DNA of 64,000 nucleotides from Eutreptiella sp. 'Long Island Sound 2002' (Eukaryota; Euglenozoa; Euglenophyceae; Eutreptiales; Eutreptiaceae): positions 154,460,352 through 154,524,351 of the forward strand of contig OZ038381.1 in assembly GCA_964036045.1 (NCBI GenBank), read 5' to 3'. The notes beneath the pieces were generated by a model. The model did not search any database. It had not been told where the DNA came from and saw only the letters and a list, made by a program, of their open reading frames with translations. Positions 1 to 11,030 of this stretch are shown piece after piece. Made by a program: the position numbers and the translations under genes. How positions within the stretch are numbered: the stretch's first letter is position 1; each line of letters begins with the position of its first letter.

Positions 1-570
1 AGTGCAGATTGTACATGAGGGTCATGTACGTGGAGGGGGCTGGCTGCTGCTCGTCGGGGGTGGGGATGTCCCCCGGGACGTGGTGCCGGAAGTTGCTTAG
101 GGAGGCCATCCGGGCTACCCATGTTTCCCGCTCCCACTCTTTGGTGCTGTCCGGGGTGGCGTCGGGTGGGGGGTGGGCCATGTTGGGCTCGCGGTAGCGG
201 GTGCGGCCCCGGGTGCTGTCCCGCTCCGGCAGGGGGTGTCCGACCAGGTGTCGCCCCCAGTCGATGGGGGGCACCCAGATCCGGCTCCCCGTGGGGGGCG
301 GGCTCTCGTCGTCTGGGGTGGCGCGTGGGGGGCGCTCGTGTCGGGCGACGTGGAGGAAGGCGTCGAAGAGGAAGTCTCTGACGCCTTCCCCCAGGGTGGC
401 CGCCTGGACCAGGGTGGCCGCCCGGATGGGGGTGCTGGTGCCGGAGGTGCGGAGGTACAGCAAGACGTCCTGTTCCCCGAGTCCCCGGAGGTGCTGCCGT
501 CCCGCTGCGTGGTTGTGTAGGGCGTAGGGTTCGGCCGGTGCGGCGACTGGTGGTGCGGGGTGTGATGGGG
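1..570 (-). CDS. Partial open frame leaving the window at its left end
   Basis: Reading the minus strand with codons ending at positions 2-4, no stop occurs from about 570 down to the window edge, roughly 190 codons. The translation has a coding-like composition (for example RDFLFDAFLHVARHERPP, IWVPPIDWGRHLVGH and KEWERETWVARMASLSNFR), whereas the other open frames here are Ser/Thr/Pro/His low-complexity. Upstream it begins in a proline-rich stretch without an evident start codon. I do not recognise the family. The complementary plus-strand frame is also open over 173-520 because of high GC, so the strand choice rests on amino-acid composition. It could be the tail of another retroelement ORF. 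Confidence 0.35.
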
Positions 571-699
571 GGGGTGGTGTGGGTTGGGGGGGGTGGTCGT
601 CGCTGTCGTGCGTGGGGTCCGGTGATGGGGTCTCTTGTGGCGGTCGCGGGAGGGGGGATTCGCGGTGGCGTGTGTCGGCGGGGGCATTGACGTCGATTG

Positions 700-1285
700 G
701 CTGGTGCTGGCTGCCGCGTGTTGTGTCCGTGGCCTGGTCTCGGGGGGGGGGGCGGGGGGGGGTGGTGCGGGGGTGGCGCTGTTGGTGGTGGGGGGGGCGG
801 GGGTGGGTGTTGCGCTGGCTGGGGGTCTGGGCGTCCCTGTGGGTCGTGTGGTTGTTGCGTGTGTGCGCCGTGTGGCCCTTGCGTTCTTGACTGGTTTTGG
901 TGCCGGGGTGTAGGTGGGAGGCGGCCGCATGAGCGTCCGGGTGGGGCTGTGGTCCGTATGTAATGGGTGGCTGCTGGTGGATGGTGCTCGCTGGTATGGG
1001 GTGTGGGTGGGGGGGCTGCTGGTGGTGGTGGGGTGGGGGGGGCGGGGGTGGGTGTTGTGCCGGCTGGGGGTCCGGGCGTCCCTGTGGGTCGTGTGGGTGT
1101 TGTGTGTGTGCGCTGTGTGGCCCTTGCGGTTCTTGACTGGTTGCGGTGCCGGGGTCGGGTGGGAGGCGACCGCATGAGCCCCCGGGTGGGGCTGTGGTCC
1201 GTATGTGACCGGTGGCTGCTGGTGGATGGTGCTCGCTGGTATAGGGTGTGGGTGGGAGGGCTGTTGGTGGTGGTGGGCCGCTCCT
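700..1285. repeat. Tandem duplication, ~245-bp unit, G/T-rich
   Basis: The segment with GTGGGAGGCGGCCGCATGAG at 914 recurs at 1159 as GTGGGAGGCGACCGCATGAG, with matching flanks over roughly a full unit on each side. A further partial unit lies to the left. The sequence is strongly strand-asymmetric (G/T on plus), which opens long artefactual frames. Confidence 0.7.
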
Positions 1286-1286
1286 A

Positions 1287-2300
1287 CTAGGCCCTGGTGT
1301 TGCTGGTGTGCGTGCGCGGCTCCTCGCGGGTCCATGGGGGTGTACCGTGGCTCGTATGTCGTGGGCCCGTGTAGCGGGGGCGGCGGTGCTCAAGGAGGAT
1401 TTGCACGCCCCGCGGCGAAACCGCCAAATCTGACACGACCCAATGCGGGTCCGTGGCATCCGGAAGGGCGGCGGCGGCGCTCCTATTGGTCTCCTGCAGG
1501 GAGGCGGCGTACGCTGCCATTGGGCTTGGGGCTCCATGACCTCCATGACCTCCACGTGGTGTCCTCAAATGCGGGGCCAACATAACACCTTGGATCCGGC
1601 CTTGGTACCGGTGTGCGCACTCTTCTTGGTACCACGTTCGCGGCACACTCGCGAATTCAAGACCCCCAGGGCTTTGTGGCCCGTGGCTGCCTGCAGGTGT
1701 GTGTTTCCCGAGGCTATGGTGGTCCCAAGCGCGATATATGGCGCACCATACATCGACGCCTGGGTTTTTGTACCCGTTTAGTGTAAATATTGTTTTGAGG
1801 GATGCTTCCTTCTCTTCAAGTGGGGCCCACGTTGGCCCCCACGGTCCGTAGGCGTTGACCATTTTTTTATAACATCGTTGGTAGATAAGGAGAAGCGTGA
1901 GATGCGAGCCATGTGGTATATGGACAATTGCGGTGTTCTGATGCGGCCATTGGGCCCGTCGCATTGCACTTGTGAGTGGGAAGGCAAAAGGTGGCTTACC
2001 CATGAAATTTGGTTGCGGCGCTGGTGGTAGTTGCCATACCCACATGCATGAAACATCGCCATACGCACACGCACGAAGCATCCCCACACACCTGCTGCCG
2101 TTGTGGAGACTCCGCGGACCCCAATAGTGCTTGGGCTAGCACTTGCCCAAGCACGTCCATCATGCCCCTTCGAAGAGAGAACGCAATAGCTTAAAGTGTA
2201 TATCCCACACCCACTCACTCCTCCACTTCATCCTCCGATTCATTATTATCTGCATTGAACCACGCATATACAGCATCCACAATTTTTTGGTTCGTGCATT
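1287..2300. other. Anonymous sequence between repeat and transposase
   Basis: A 266-codon minus frame covers 1287-2087, but it shows no motif I recognise and its composition changes along its length. I see no promoter or RNA gene. It may be the 3' part of the transposon whose coding region starts at 4118, but no terminal inverted repeat could be found. Confidence 0.3.
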
Positions 2301-2304
2301 GCGC

Positions 2305-4118
2305 CTACCGCGTCTCGTTGCGTGCAATAATCGGAACAAAAAAATAGAGAAATATATATTGAAGAGTTTGCTTCATTGCCAAACACTCTCTACGAAAACG
2401 ATCCGCTACACCACGAGGGAGTGTAGTATCAACATGCGTTGAGCCTCCGCGGTTAGTCATGGTTAGAAAAATGCTTTTCAAAAGGTGGTTAAGGGACTTG
2501 GCACTATCTTGACAAAATATGCCAAGCCCAAACTTACCTAGTTTAGGGAGTAGTGTGGGGCACACAAACTGAAAAAAATACAAATAGTGCGATGCACTTG
2601 TAGGAACAATATGGGTTCGAAAGTTAGCAACCACACGTTGACAATGATGAATGGCTTCATCATTTTTCCATGTGCTATATAAGTGGCATAGGAGCCAACA
2701 CATGTCCTCACCACTCTTGTCGGCACGAGTGCCAACTGTACCAAGCCATTGTGCAATAAGAGGCCATGCATGTAGCATGAGCCTCCATGTACACTCACCA
2801 GTTGGCTTGGGGGTCTTGCCTAAGGACCCCCGTACTCTACACCTTTTCAAATTTTTGTTGATAGCAATGCCCTTACTATCATGATAGTTCTCAACAGAAT
2901 CCTCTATATATGTACAAATTAAACAACCTATGACCATGAGGCCATGGAGGATACATTGTACAAATCGCCAACGCTCCAAACGAATGAGTGGTGCCCTCAT
3001 ACAACCACGCCGTTGCATACAAGGACCACCACCCGTTCGGTATGTGGCTTCCGCGGCATTGGTACGCCACATGGCATCGGTGATGAACTTACGTTGGGCC
3101 CTTTGCCAAATGGCAAATGCATATACACTAGCGATCTCCCAATATTCCGATAATCCCAACCATCGCCGCAACCACGGCTTGTCGTCCCCAAATCAGACTT
3201 CGCAATGCTCCTTCTTCCAGAACCACTCAAGTGTTGCACCGTCAATGAGAGCTTGCAACAACTAGAAAGAGAAGAAGGTGCATTGTAAGTTGTAATGTTC
3301 AATCGAACGAGTTGAAAGTTCAATTCGTCAATTGAACAATTTGATGTGAATAACCACGAAGGACACATTGTAACACATACCTTGATATTTGCTTCCCAAA
3401 GGTTGGCAAGGATTGTAGCATCCTTGTCATCGCAATATGCCACACCAATGATGAATTGGTGTTCCACGTTCCGGGCCAATTGGCCCCAATTACCAAATGT
3501 TATGCATAATTGGGACCATTGAGTGCCCGCAACGGGGAATGCGTCCGCACGGACAATAAGGGTCAAAGGCATGCAAGTATCCCATGCACTATGTAACACC
3601 TTATGTCGTTGCATAAATTTGACAACCTCTAGGATACTCCATGATATCCCAATAGCTCCGTCTTCTGTAGTAAGTTTTGGAGCCTCTAGCCGCATTTCAC
3701 TACACAATTCCCTCCACTTATCGTTGACGGACTTCAACGAAGGTAAGCGTGGAGACCATTGTACACAGAGCTTTTGGGTAAATTTGTGACCGAAGTTACT
3801 TATGAACTCCTGTAGGATAGGATACCTTGTACGTGGCATCCTTAAATCCACAATGAGCTCTACCGCACGTATAGGTGTGCAAATAAGCGTACCATGGTCG
3901 TTCAACGCTTCTTGTGTACAACGTTGAACCATATTACCACCATGGGCCGTATCACACACCTTCTTTAGTAGGTTGCGGTATCGTGGTGTTTCTATGAAAA
4001 TGTCTGCAAGCACGTCAACAACGTCATCATCAAAGATGGAAGTTGCACGTGTTGCATTTAATAGGAAATCATGGAGTCCATGAGGGTCATAAATGTTTTG
4101 AGAGGCCATGATGTACAC
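2305..4118 (-). pseudogene. Decayed intron-bearing transposase, same family as the gene at 47.1-52.6 kb
   Basis: Exon 1 runs 4118-3381 and exon 2 runs 3261-2305. The 119-bp intron (3380-3262) has donor AAG|GTATGTG and acceptor CTTTCTAG. Exon 1 contains LTLIVRADAFPVAGTQWSQL and a block ending LWEANIK at the splice site. Exon 2 contains CILHGLMVIG and FCQDSAKSLNHLLKSI. These blocks align one by one with the transposon gene at 47,104-52,623, including the intron position. The conserved Asp of RADAF/RGDGY and an acidic-Asn block near the C-terminus suggest an RNase H-fold (DDE-like) transposase, but that is inference. An in-frame TGA near 3190 makes this copy defective. The ATG at 4118 or the one three codons later would be the start. 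Confidence 0.6.
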
Positions 4119-4439
4119 ATAAAAATTGAACGTGAGTAGCGCGCAGCATAGTCAATAGTGCGCACAGCAATTTCGGGCAAAACACAATTAACCTACATGA
4201 ACAGGATTGTATTTTATCACCACACACTGTGAAATCCTCAACTTTTATGAGCTTTAAAGTTGTCTGTGGCTGTACATGACGTCTTTTTGCGTCTTTTTGA
4301 CTGCGCGTGCGAGCGCCAAATGTCGGCGCGCTCTGTGTTCAATTTTGTCAATGTTCAATTTTATTCAATTCTGTTCAGTGGACAGATTGAATAGGGTTGA
4401 GTTGAGTAGAACGGCTTTGACCTTGGGACGCTAATCTAG
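4119..4439. other. Region upstream of the transposase, AATTGAA-rich
   Basis: No coding sequence is visible. It contains several degenerate inverted repeats built from TTCAAT/ATTGAA around 4330-4390, similar to hairpins in the intron of the neighbouring transposase. The 5' end of that transposon should lie here, but no matching terminal repeat was identified. Confidence 0.3.
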
Positions 4440-4740
4440 GGTATAGGGGTCTTGAGGTGGGGCACCACTAGGCGTAACCTCCAAGGCCTTAGGCATGAAA
4501 TGCCTACTTTTTTCGGTATAACCTCCATGAAGGAAGATACCTCCGCTCAGTTGACAGGTAGGGGTGAACTTCATGGGGGGCTAGGGTTATCACCCTAGTT
4601 ACTTTGAGAAAGTGTACTTGAAACTTCAAAAGAGAGATAAAATTGCTGAAGTAGGTCTCAGCATCAACAAAAGCGTTTTAGGGGGGGCTTGGCCTGGATC
4701 AAGACCTCCAAGAAAGACATGGCAGTGACTTTTTCTCACT
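4440..4740 (-). repeat. ~300-bp dispersed repeat, copy 1
   Basis: This block matches 27,124-27,420 over about 300 bp. Shared parts include GTATAGGGGTC at one end, GGTATAACCTCCATGA in the middle and GGGGGGCTTGGCCTGGATCA followed by a CATGGYAGTGA motif at the other. Both copies lie next to Ty3/gypsy-type coding remnants on the same strand, so it may belong to that element (LTR or internal segment) or be an independent insertion. On the minus strand it starts GTGAGT immediately after the RT codons RFKTK, so it could alternatively be read as an intron. Confidence 0.65.
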
Positions 4741-5098
4741 CACCTTGGTCTTGAATCGACACTTGGCGATTCTCTCAAGGGTGTTCTCAATGTTGGGGAT
4801 AGTCCCTGAGTGGTTGTGGGTCTTTTTGGTGACCTCACCATAGTCAACGACCAAGCGTATAGCAGTGGAGCCAGGTTTAGCCACAAGGAAACAACGGATA
4901 CAATGGCGGGGTTAGTCCCCGTATCTATATTCCTCAACGAGGCCAGCATCTATACATTCTTGGATCTGGCGTTCCATCTCGTCAATTCGGTCTTGTGGAC
5001 CGGGGTACGGATGCCGTCTTACCACAGACCCTTCAAACTCTGGTTTGAGTTTGAGGTCCATCTGAACTGGTTTTTGGCAAGACAAGGGTGGGGGCAAC

Positions 5099-5951
5099 TT
5101 AGGCGGCCGAAACAGGTACACTTTTGTACCGGGGTGTCTGCAAATTTTGACTCGGTAACTTGCCTCATATACTTACTTTTTGCCGAGGGAAAGCTTAAGC
5201 AGTCAGCTCTTTGGTCCAATTACCCCCAAAAATGCATGTTTTTGGCACAAAACAGCATATGCTGGATTTGGCAAATTACCTATATTTCTCTGGTAGAGGC
5301 CCAAAACCTGGGGTACTTTGAGTTACATACCCCACTTTGTTACTTTCGTACCTCAGAAGGTTTTGTCAGTATTTTTTTTCTTCAGCCGTTTCATGCTCAC
5401 TGACTCAAGAATGAAGGTAAATGATGCCATTTTCAATTTGTATTGCGAGGCCTCGCATTCCAAATTGAAAATGTAGGTATATCCCTTGAATTACCCACAT
5501 TCTGAATTGGAATGCGAGGCCTCGCATTCCAAACTGCGTAATTTGGCTACTTTACCCCCCATTTTCAGAAGGCATATTTAGAAATACACCTGTTTACATT
5601 GATAGCTGCACTGTGTACACACTGAACAACAACCAGATATTGGTGAAAGGGGGTCCTTTTACACATTCCCATTGACTGTATTGCGAGGCCTCGCAACCAA
5701 AAAATGTGGGTAAATAGCTTTCCCACAAGAAGGATGTTTGGATTGCGTGGCCTCCCCATCCCTGATGAGAAAGTGTGAAAAGACAGCCCTTTTGTACAGC
5801 CTTGTTGAAAACCTGACTTTTTTGAGACGCAGTCCCGCTTCAAAAAATTGTTGACAAAAAAGTGGGTGTTTGGTAGAGTTTACCCACCATATTTTTCTGT
5901 TCATTTTTTCAACGACCCCGTTACAAATGTGTACCTGTTTCGGCCGCCTAA
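5099..5951. mobile_element. TTAGGCGGC-type TIR element, copy 1 (853 bp)
   Basis: The ends are 36-bp terminal inverted repeats (5099-5134 and 5916-5951, two mismatches) starting TTAGGCGGCCGAAACAGGTA. They are flanked by a perfect 7-bp duplication GGGCAAC (5092-5098 and 5952-5958). Removing the element and one duplication restores the gypsy reading frame through ALPP. No transposase is encoded, so it is non-autonomous. Internally it carries three exact copies of the palindrome GCGAGGCCTCGC (5445, 5514, 5683) and a degenerate fourth near 5747. A second member lies at 47,379-49,085. Confidence 0.88.
5507..5532. repeat. Perfect 26-bp palindrome centred on GCGAGGCCTCGC
   Basis: The arms TTGGAATGCGAGG and CCTCGCATTCCAA are exact complements. 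The neighbouring copy at 5445 has imperfect arms with the same 12-bp core. The core recurs only inside the two TTAGGCGGC elements of this window. Confidence 0.9.
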
Positions 5952-6599
5952 GGGCAACGCTCCAAAAGCCTTCTGATATTTGTGCATGAGCTTACTGAGA
6001 CGAGGGTCAAGGTTCATGCTCTCCATTTTCTGAGCAAAATCTTCCTCGGCGTGGAGGTTGCTCTTCCCTTTTTCCTGTTTTTGCATGCACCCCATATTTT
6101 TAGGGGGCAGCTCATCCTCCCAGTCTTGGCAACATTGCTGTCACATAGTGAAGGCAGTATACGAGGGGTGTCTCAGGATCGGGGACAGTCATCGCCTCAT
6201 CATCCTCCTCGGACCATATCGACGTTTTATGGGACCTCTTGAGGAGGTCCACGTGGGTCGGTCACTTAATACCCTCAGCCTTAGCCCATGGAACGTGTTG
6301 AAGGTCCCACCTACGATTTTCTATTTTCGAAATCCCAAAACCACTAGTATAGCATGTTCATGTTATTTGGCCCTCCGGCTTGCCTGTTGCATACTTTTTT
6401 CAGCTGCCGTGAAGCCAGCTTTCAGGAAAACCTGATATTGAATTTACCGAGCTGCCAGTGGCCAAAGTCGCGGAATCCGGGCACATGGAATCTTTCAGTT
6501 CAAGGAAATCGGTCAATTTTCGGCGCAAACAAAAGCGCCGGGTTGTTTGAATGGAATGAAATCGATGCTTCAATTGAATTGACTGAACTTGCATGACAC

Positions 6600-7030
6600 A
6601 TTGACTATATGCCTCGGCAAAAAATACTGGAAGGTATGCTGCTGCTGCTGCCGGGTAGTACAAGAGCAACACAGAGTGACCCAGCCAGGTTCCAGCCAGT
6701 GCAAAAGTTTTTACAAGCAGGCCTGGGACCACAGGTTCAGCATGTTCCGCTCAGGTCGAAGTGCCGTGATTCATTCCGTCAGCCAGCCAACTGCAGTTGC
6801 ATGGGAGTCATGTCTATTTGAAAACATTATTATTGCGCACTTCACAAAATTCTTTCAGGCAGGCCTGGGGCCACCACTTTCAGCTCTCTTGTGTGCCTGT
6901 CTTCCACAATGCTTCCCTGATCAGTGCCACATCTGGACCCACTGGTATGTTGCGATCCAATGGGTTGGAGGAAGGGACTACACAGCACTTCGTGTCGTCT
7001 CGTCAAAGACATTTGGCACTAGAAAGGGCG
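6600..7030 (+). repeat. Dispersed repeat family R1, plus-strand copy
   Basis: The blocks CAGGCCTGGGACCACAG, GTGCCGTGATTCATTC, CAGGCAGGCCTGGGGCCACC and TTCCCTGATCAGTGCCACAT occur in this order here. They recur in reverse orientation several times at 30,960-32,345. No open frame is conserved between copies, so it is treated as a non-coding interspersed repeat. Confidence 0.75.
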
Positions 7031-7534
7031 GTATGCAGTGTTGAAGTTTTCCCATTGGTGCTGTTGCGGTGCTGCAGGGTATCATTTGTGTCTTTCCGAA
7101 TATTTGCAGGGAAACTGTTGGCCACCAAGTTCGATTTGTTTTTGCGGCAATGTAAACAGATTAGGCTGGATGATACTCTTGGTTTTTTTGCGAGTGTTTG
7201 CGCATCCATGTTTTTTTTGTGAAATACATATTCCGAAAGCAGTTTTGAGAAGTGACACTGAAACATTCTGCACACACTACAGGGGGTCGTAATAGTTCGT
7301 AAGCGTAAAGGTTCGTTTTGTAGCAGTTCGTTTGGGGTGTGTTCCGAACTGCTGCATGTAGAAACCGCCAGCTGTTACAAACCGCTGCAGCAACGAACTA
7401 AAACCGCGCAGATGCGTTCCAATTTTGGTCCAATTCAGGAGAGCAGAACAGAGGCTTTTGTATCGCGGTCTGTTGACGTTCTGTGGTCATAATAGTAGTA
7501 ATAATGATGATAGTAACAATAATGATCAATAACA

Positions 7535-8759
7535 TTGGTAATTTCTCTGTCTTCAGTCATGCAGCGCCTCCTCACAAAAGGAGGGCCGTCCATGAACGAC
7601 GCTCCGGCCGCAGTGGTGGAGGCTCAGAGCAAGAAGGTGTCCTGCAGTTCTAAGGCCCGTCAATACAAGAGTTCAGCGCCGAGGACTTGGCTAGAGTGTG
7701 CGCCAGCACAAAAGTCCCTTTGTCTGCAACTGTTCCTGGAAGGTAACTACAACAACGTTGTGCTGCGTTACGGGTGTTGAGCGCCGCCCCTTAACACGCT
7801 TCGCACCTGGCCAGGCAAGGTACAGGAGGGTGAGCCACTGGAAGGGTACGGCACCAACTCAGTTCTCAGCGGCACTTCGGAGGAGACCATTCTGAAGTTC
7901 ATCAAAGAGCTGAAGTATGAGGCTGCCGTGATTGACCTGGACACCATTGCAGCGCTTGGAAGATCAGTCCCTGAGAGGTCTCGTGGACCTGGTCTTGCTC
8001 CTGTATTGGATCGCCAATGGGCTGCAAACTTTCGTCGCAGGCACAAGATGGGTTGTCTCAAGAAGATCACGACGGAGCGGCTGCCTTCTACAGTGTCTGA
8101 CTTAGCCCTCGACAACAAATGGAGACGTCATTTCTTGGACCTCGTTGAGCAGCCCCAAAAGTATGGGGTGCGTATCCCTGAAGGTGAACCCCAATCGCTG
8201 CCGGTACGTCCAGTACGCGCCCAAGTTGCGCGGAGGGTATGCAGCCGGAGACAAACAGGTCAGACACTACAGCAGCGCTGACAAGCGACAGGCCACGGCC
8301 ACGCCTGTGGTCAACCGTGAAGGCACCGTAAAGGTACTACAAGTGTTGCAACGAGGAAAGACAAGTCGCTGCCATGCGCGTCTGGATCTGCCTCACGGCC
8401 CTCCATCCTACATGCACAAAGACCACGCGGAGAACAAGTGTCAGACTGGCGACACGTTCAAACGCCTGATGATCAAGGTCGACACTGAAGTGGCGAAGGA
8501 CAGACGCGGCCATGGCGTCGCGCAGAATTACCCGTGTGTCGTCATCATCGACTGGGTTGGAAGCCATCTCGACAATGACGAGTTGAAGCGCCTCGACGAT
8601 GCTGAAATAACGTTGGCCAACTTATACTATTTTGTGGTGCGGCCACACCTTTATGCTTTCTTTGGCCGCGCTTGTCGCAGCCATGTCAGCAACGTTGGCG
8701 ATCAGGTCATCAATCCAGGCATCAGAGCATGGTTGCGCGAGAGATTGACCATTGCCTGA
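7535..8759 (+). pseudogene. Broken pogo/CENP-B-like DDE transposase
   Basis: A first frame runs from about 7790 to 8185 and a second from about 8175 to 8759, so at least one frameshift separates them. The first holds a helix-turn-helix-like segment with QWAANFRRRHKM followed by KITTERLPSTVSD. The second holds GDKQVRHYSSADKRQATATP, QRGKTSRCHA and VVIIDWVGSHLD, and ends SNVGDQVINPGIRAWLRERL. These match the layout of the DDE_1 (pogo/jerky/CENP-B) transposase fold: an Asp before KRQ (8280-8282), an Asp before W.GSH (8550-8552) and an Asp in the VGD block (8700-8702). The catalytic triad may be nominally present, but the frame is broken. The family name comes from motif order only. Confidence 0.6.
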
Positions 8760-9240
8760 AGATCCACGATGGACTGCTGCCAAAGCACTCCAAGCTTGAT
8801 AGCAGCGAGCGTACCCTGAAGCCGCTCCTTGTAACCACCTATGATTTTAGCAGCTCTGTTTTCCCAAAATTCCAAGTCATGCATTTTCAGAAGGGCGATA
8901 TCAAACTGTACACAGTAGTACTGTTGTTTTTGTGTTTTCTCAAATTTTTGACAAAATTATGCTGTCGCTGGAGCTGGAGCCGCAGATCAACTGTCAACAA
9001 CTGCCGCGTACGCGAGTTTCAGATTCCCGACCGCCGTGCGCAATAGAAAATCGCCAAAAAGTCCACTTTTTTTCGCAGTTGGAAGCAAAGTAAAGGCATG
9101 AGCGTGTCCCCGAGATCAATACCTTGCTGCTGACCTAAAAAAATCCAGATTGGCAGGCACAGATTTTGAGAAATTCACACTTTTCTAACCAAAAACCACT
9201 CTTTTTCATGGTTTTAGGCTCTATGGAGGCCATGTAGAGG
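8760..9240. other. Sequence downstream of the pogo-like transposase
   Basis: No gene is visible. It may include the transposon's 3' non-coding region, but I could not find a terminal repeat matching anything upstream of 7535. Confidence 0.3.
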
Positions 9241-9249
9241 GCCTTACAG

Positions 9250-9810
9250 GGCTGGAAGAGATGGTATAGAGGTGATATATGAACAAATTGTCATCACCAT
9301 TGGTAGAAGCCTACATGACACGCGATGTTCTGCCTTTATTCTAGGCTATTCATCCCTTTCTCATGCACCATGGGGCCCAATATCCATATGGTTCATAGGT
9401 AGGGTTTTGATCACCTATCACCGTCCACACACATGTTTGGGGCTTGGGTTGGTATTGTATGCATTTGAATGATAAGAACTACATAAACTATGATACTATG
9501 TGCATAAGAATGGGATGAACGATGAACATTTGAGGTGTTTTTGGCCCTATTTTGCACCGTTTGTGGTCCATTTCCATATGGTTCATAGGTAGGCTTTTGC
9601 GTGCCTATCACCGTACACACACATGTTTGGGGCTTAGGTTGTTATTGTAAGCATTTGTATGATAGGTGCTACATATAATATGATAGTATGTGCATAAGAA
9701 TGGGATGAACGATGAACATTTGAGGTGTTTTTGGCCCTATTTTGCACCGTTTGTGGTCCAAAATCCATATGGTTCATAGGTAGGGTTCTGATCACCTATC
9801 ACCGTCCATG
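9250..9810. repeat. Satellite array, ~190-bp unit (type I)
   Basis: TCCATATGGTTCATAGGTAG recurs at 9383, 9573 and 9764 (spacing 190-191 bp). Each is embedded in the same unit (GTTTGGGGCTT, GGGATGAACGATGAACATTT, GGTGTTTTTGGCCCTATTTT). A further unit of the same type lies at 10,850-11,030 on the far side of a different array. Confidence 0.88.
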
Positions 9811-10849
9811 AAAAAAACGGCCAACAATGGCCATTTTTTGGTCAAAAGTTGGGATTTTTGGGCTCTCCCCTATTTTGAGGGCGCTGGATGCGAAAGAGCA
9901 GATTGTAGGGACACACAGATCACGCAAACACAATTTACAGCATCCGTACGCACCGAAATATGCCATTTTTCATGAAAACCGGCCAAAAATGGCGCTTTTT
10001 TTGTCAAATATTGATTTTTTGGCTTTGTACAAGCAGTTGAAGGACCCCCCCCCCTATTTTGAGGGTGCTGGATGCAAAAAAGCAAGTTGTGGTCACACAA
10101 AGATCACGAAAACACATTTTGTAGCATCCGTATGCACCACAATTTGCCGTTTCTCATGGAAAAAACGGCTAAAAATGGCCATTTCTTGGTCAAAAAATGA
10201 TTTTTTTTGGCCTCAAACAAGCGGTTGAAGACTGCCCCCCTATTTTGAGGGTGCTTGATGCGAAAAAGCAGATTGTGGGGACACACAGATCACGCAAACA
10301 CAATTTACAGCATCCGTATGCACCAAAATTTGCCGTTTTTCACGAAAAAAAAACGGCCAAAAATGGCCCTTTTCTGGTCACATATTGATTTTTTTTGGCT
10401 TCGTACAAGCAGTTGAAGGATCCCCCCCCCTATTTTGAGGGTGCTGGATGCAAAATAGCAAGTTGTATGCACGCACGGACTACGAAAGCACAATCTACAG
10501 CATCTGTATGCACCAAAATTTGCTATTTTTCATGGAAAAACTGCCAAAAATGGCCGTTTCTTGGTCAAAAATTGAGTATTTTGGCCTCAGACAGGCAGTT
10601 GCAGAGCCCCCCCCCCCCCATTTTGAGGGTGCTGGATGCAAAAAAAGCATGCTGTGTGGACACACCGATTGCCCAAACGCAATTTACAGCATTCTTATGC
10701 CCCAAAATCTGCCATTTTTCAACAAAATCGGCGAAAAAAAGCCAGTTTTTTATCAAAAATTGTTTGTTTTTTCCAGCCTGGAACAAGAAGTTGAACCACC
10801 CCCCCTCCCGATTGGAGGGTGCTCGTTGCAAAAAAGTGAAATACGCCAA
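9811..10849. repeat. Satellite array, ~184-192-bp unit (type II)
   Basis: Six units are marked by TTTTGAGGGTGCTGGATGC-like blocks near 9873, 10,058, 10,242, 10,432, 10,620 and (degenerate) 10,812. Each unit has a C-run just before the block and GCCAAAAATGGCC shortly after. The C-run varies from short to 13 bases. The array sits inside the type I satellite, so it has either been inserted there or arose there. Confidence 0.88.
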
Positions 10850-11030
10850 AGAACTACATAAAATATGATAGTATGTGCATAAGAATGGGATGAGCGATGA
10901 ACATTTGAGGTGTTTTTGGCCCTATTTTGCACCGTTTGTGGTCCATTTCCATATGGTTCATAGGTAGGACTCTGCGTGCCTATCACCGTACACACACATG
11001 TTTGGGGCTTAGGTTGTTATTTTTGGGGAA
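10850..11030. repeat. Type I satellite unit, detached copy
   Basis: It repeats the 190-bp unit of 9250-9810, including GGGATGAGCGATGAACATTT and CCATATGGTTCATAGGTAGG. Confidence 0.85.

Larger units (their letters stand above)
4741..6300 (-). pseudogene. Ty3/gypsy-type pol fragment (start of reverse transcriptase), interrupted
   Basis: Minus-strand frames read from about 6300 to 5952 and resume from 5098 to 4741 once the inserted TIR element is ignored. The left part ends KLMHKYQKAFGALP. The right part continues with PPPLSCQKPVQMDLKLKPEF, PQDRIDEMERQIQECIDAG and RLVVDYGEVTKKTHNH, the hallmark approach to RT of gypsy polymerases (PiP linker, the xxVDYRxLNxxT block). Frameshifts and stops are present, and the catalytic palm (YxDD) is absent because the fragment ends at RFKTK. 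Protease, RNase H and integrase are not seen here. The gag-protease remnant at 23-26 kb may be the 5' part of the same family. Confidence 0.75.

Noticed and set aside
115-1335. 406-codon minus-strand ORF
   Set aside because: Composition is almost entirely His/Thr/Pro/Ser from G/T-rich tandem repeats. A different frame over 1-570 has more plausible codons.
3262-3380. Possibility that the transposase intron is a frameshifted coding region
   Set aside because: It is AT-rich, has clean GT...AG borders and sits at the same residue as the intron in the related gene.
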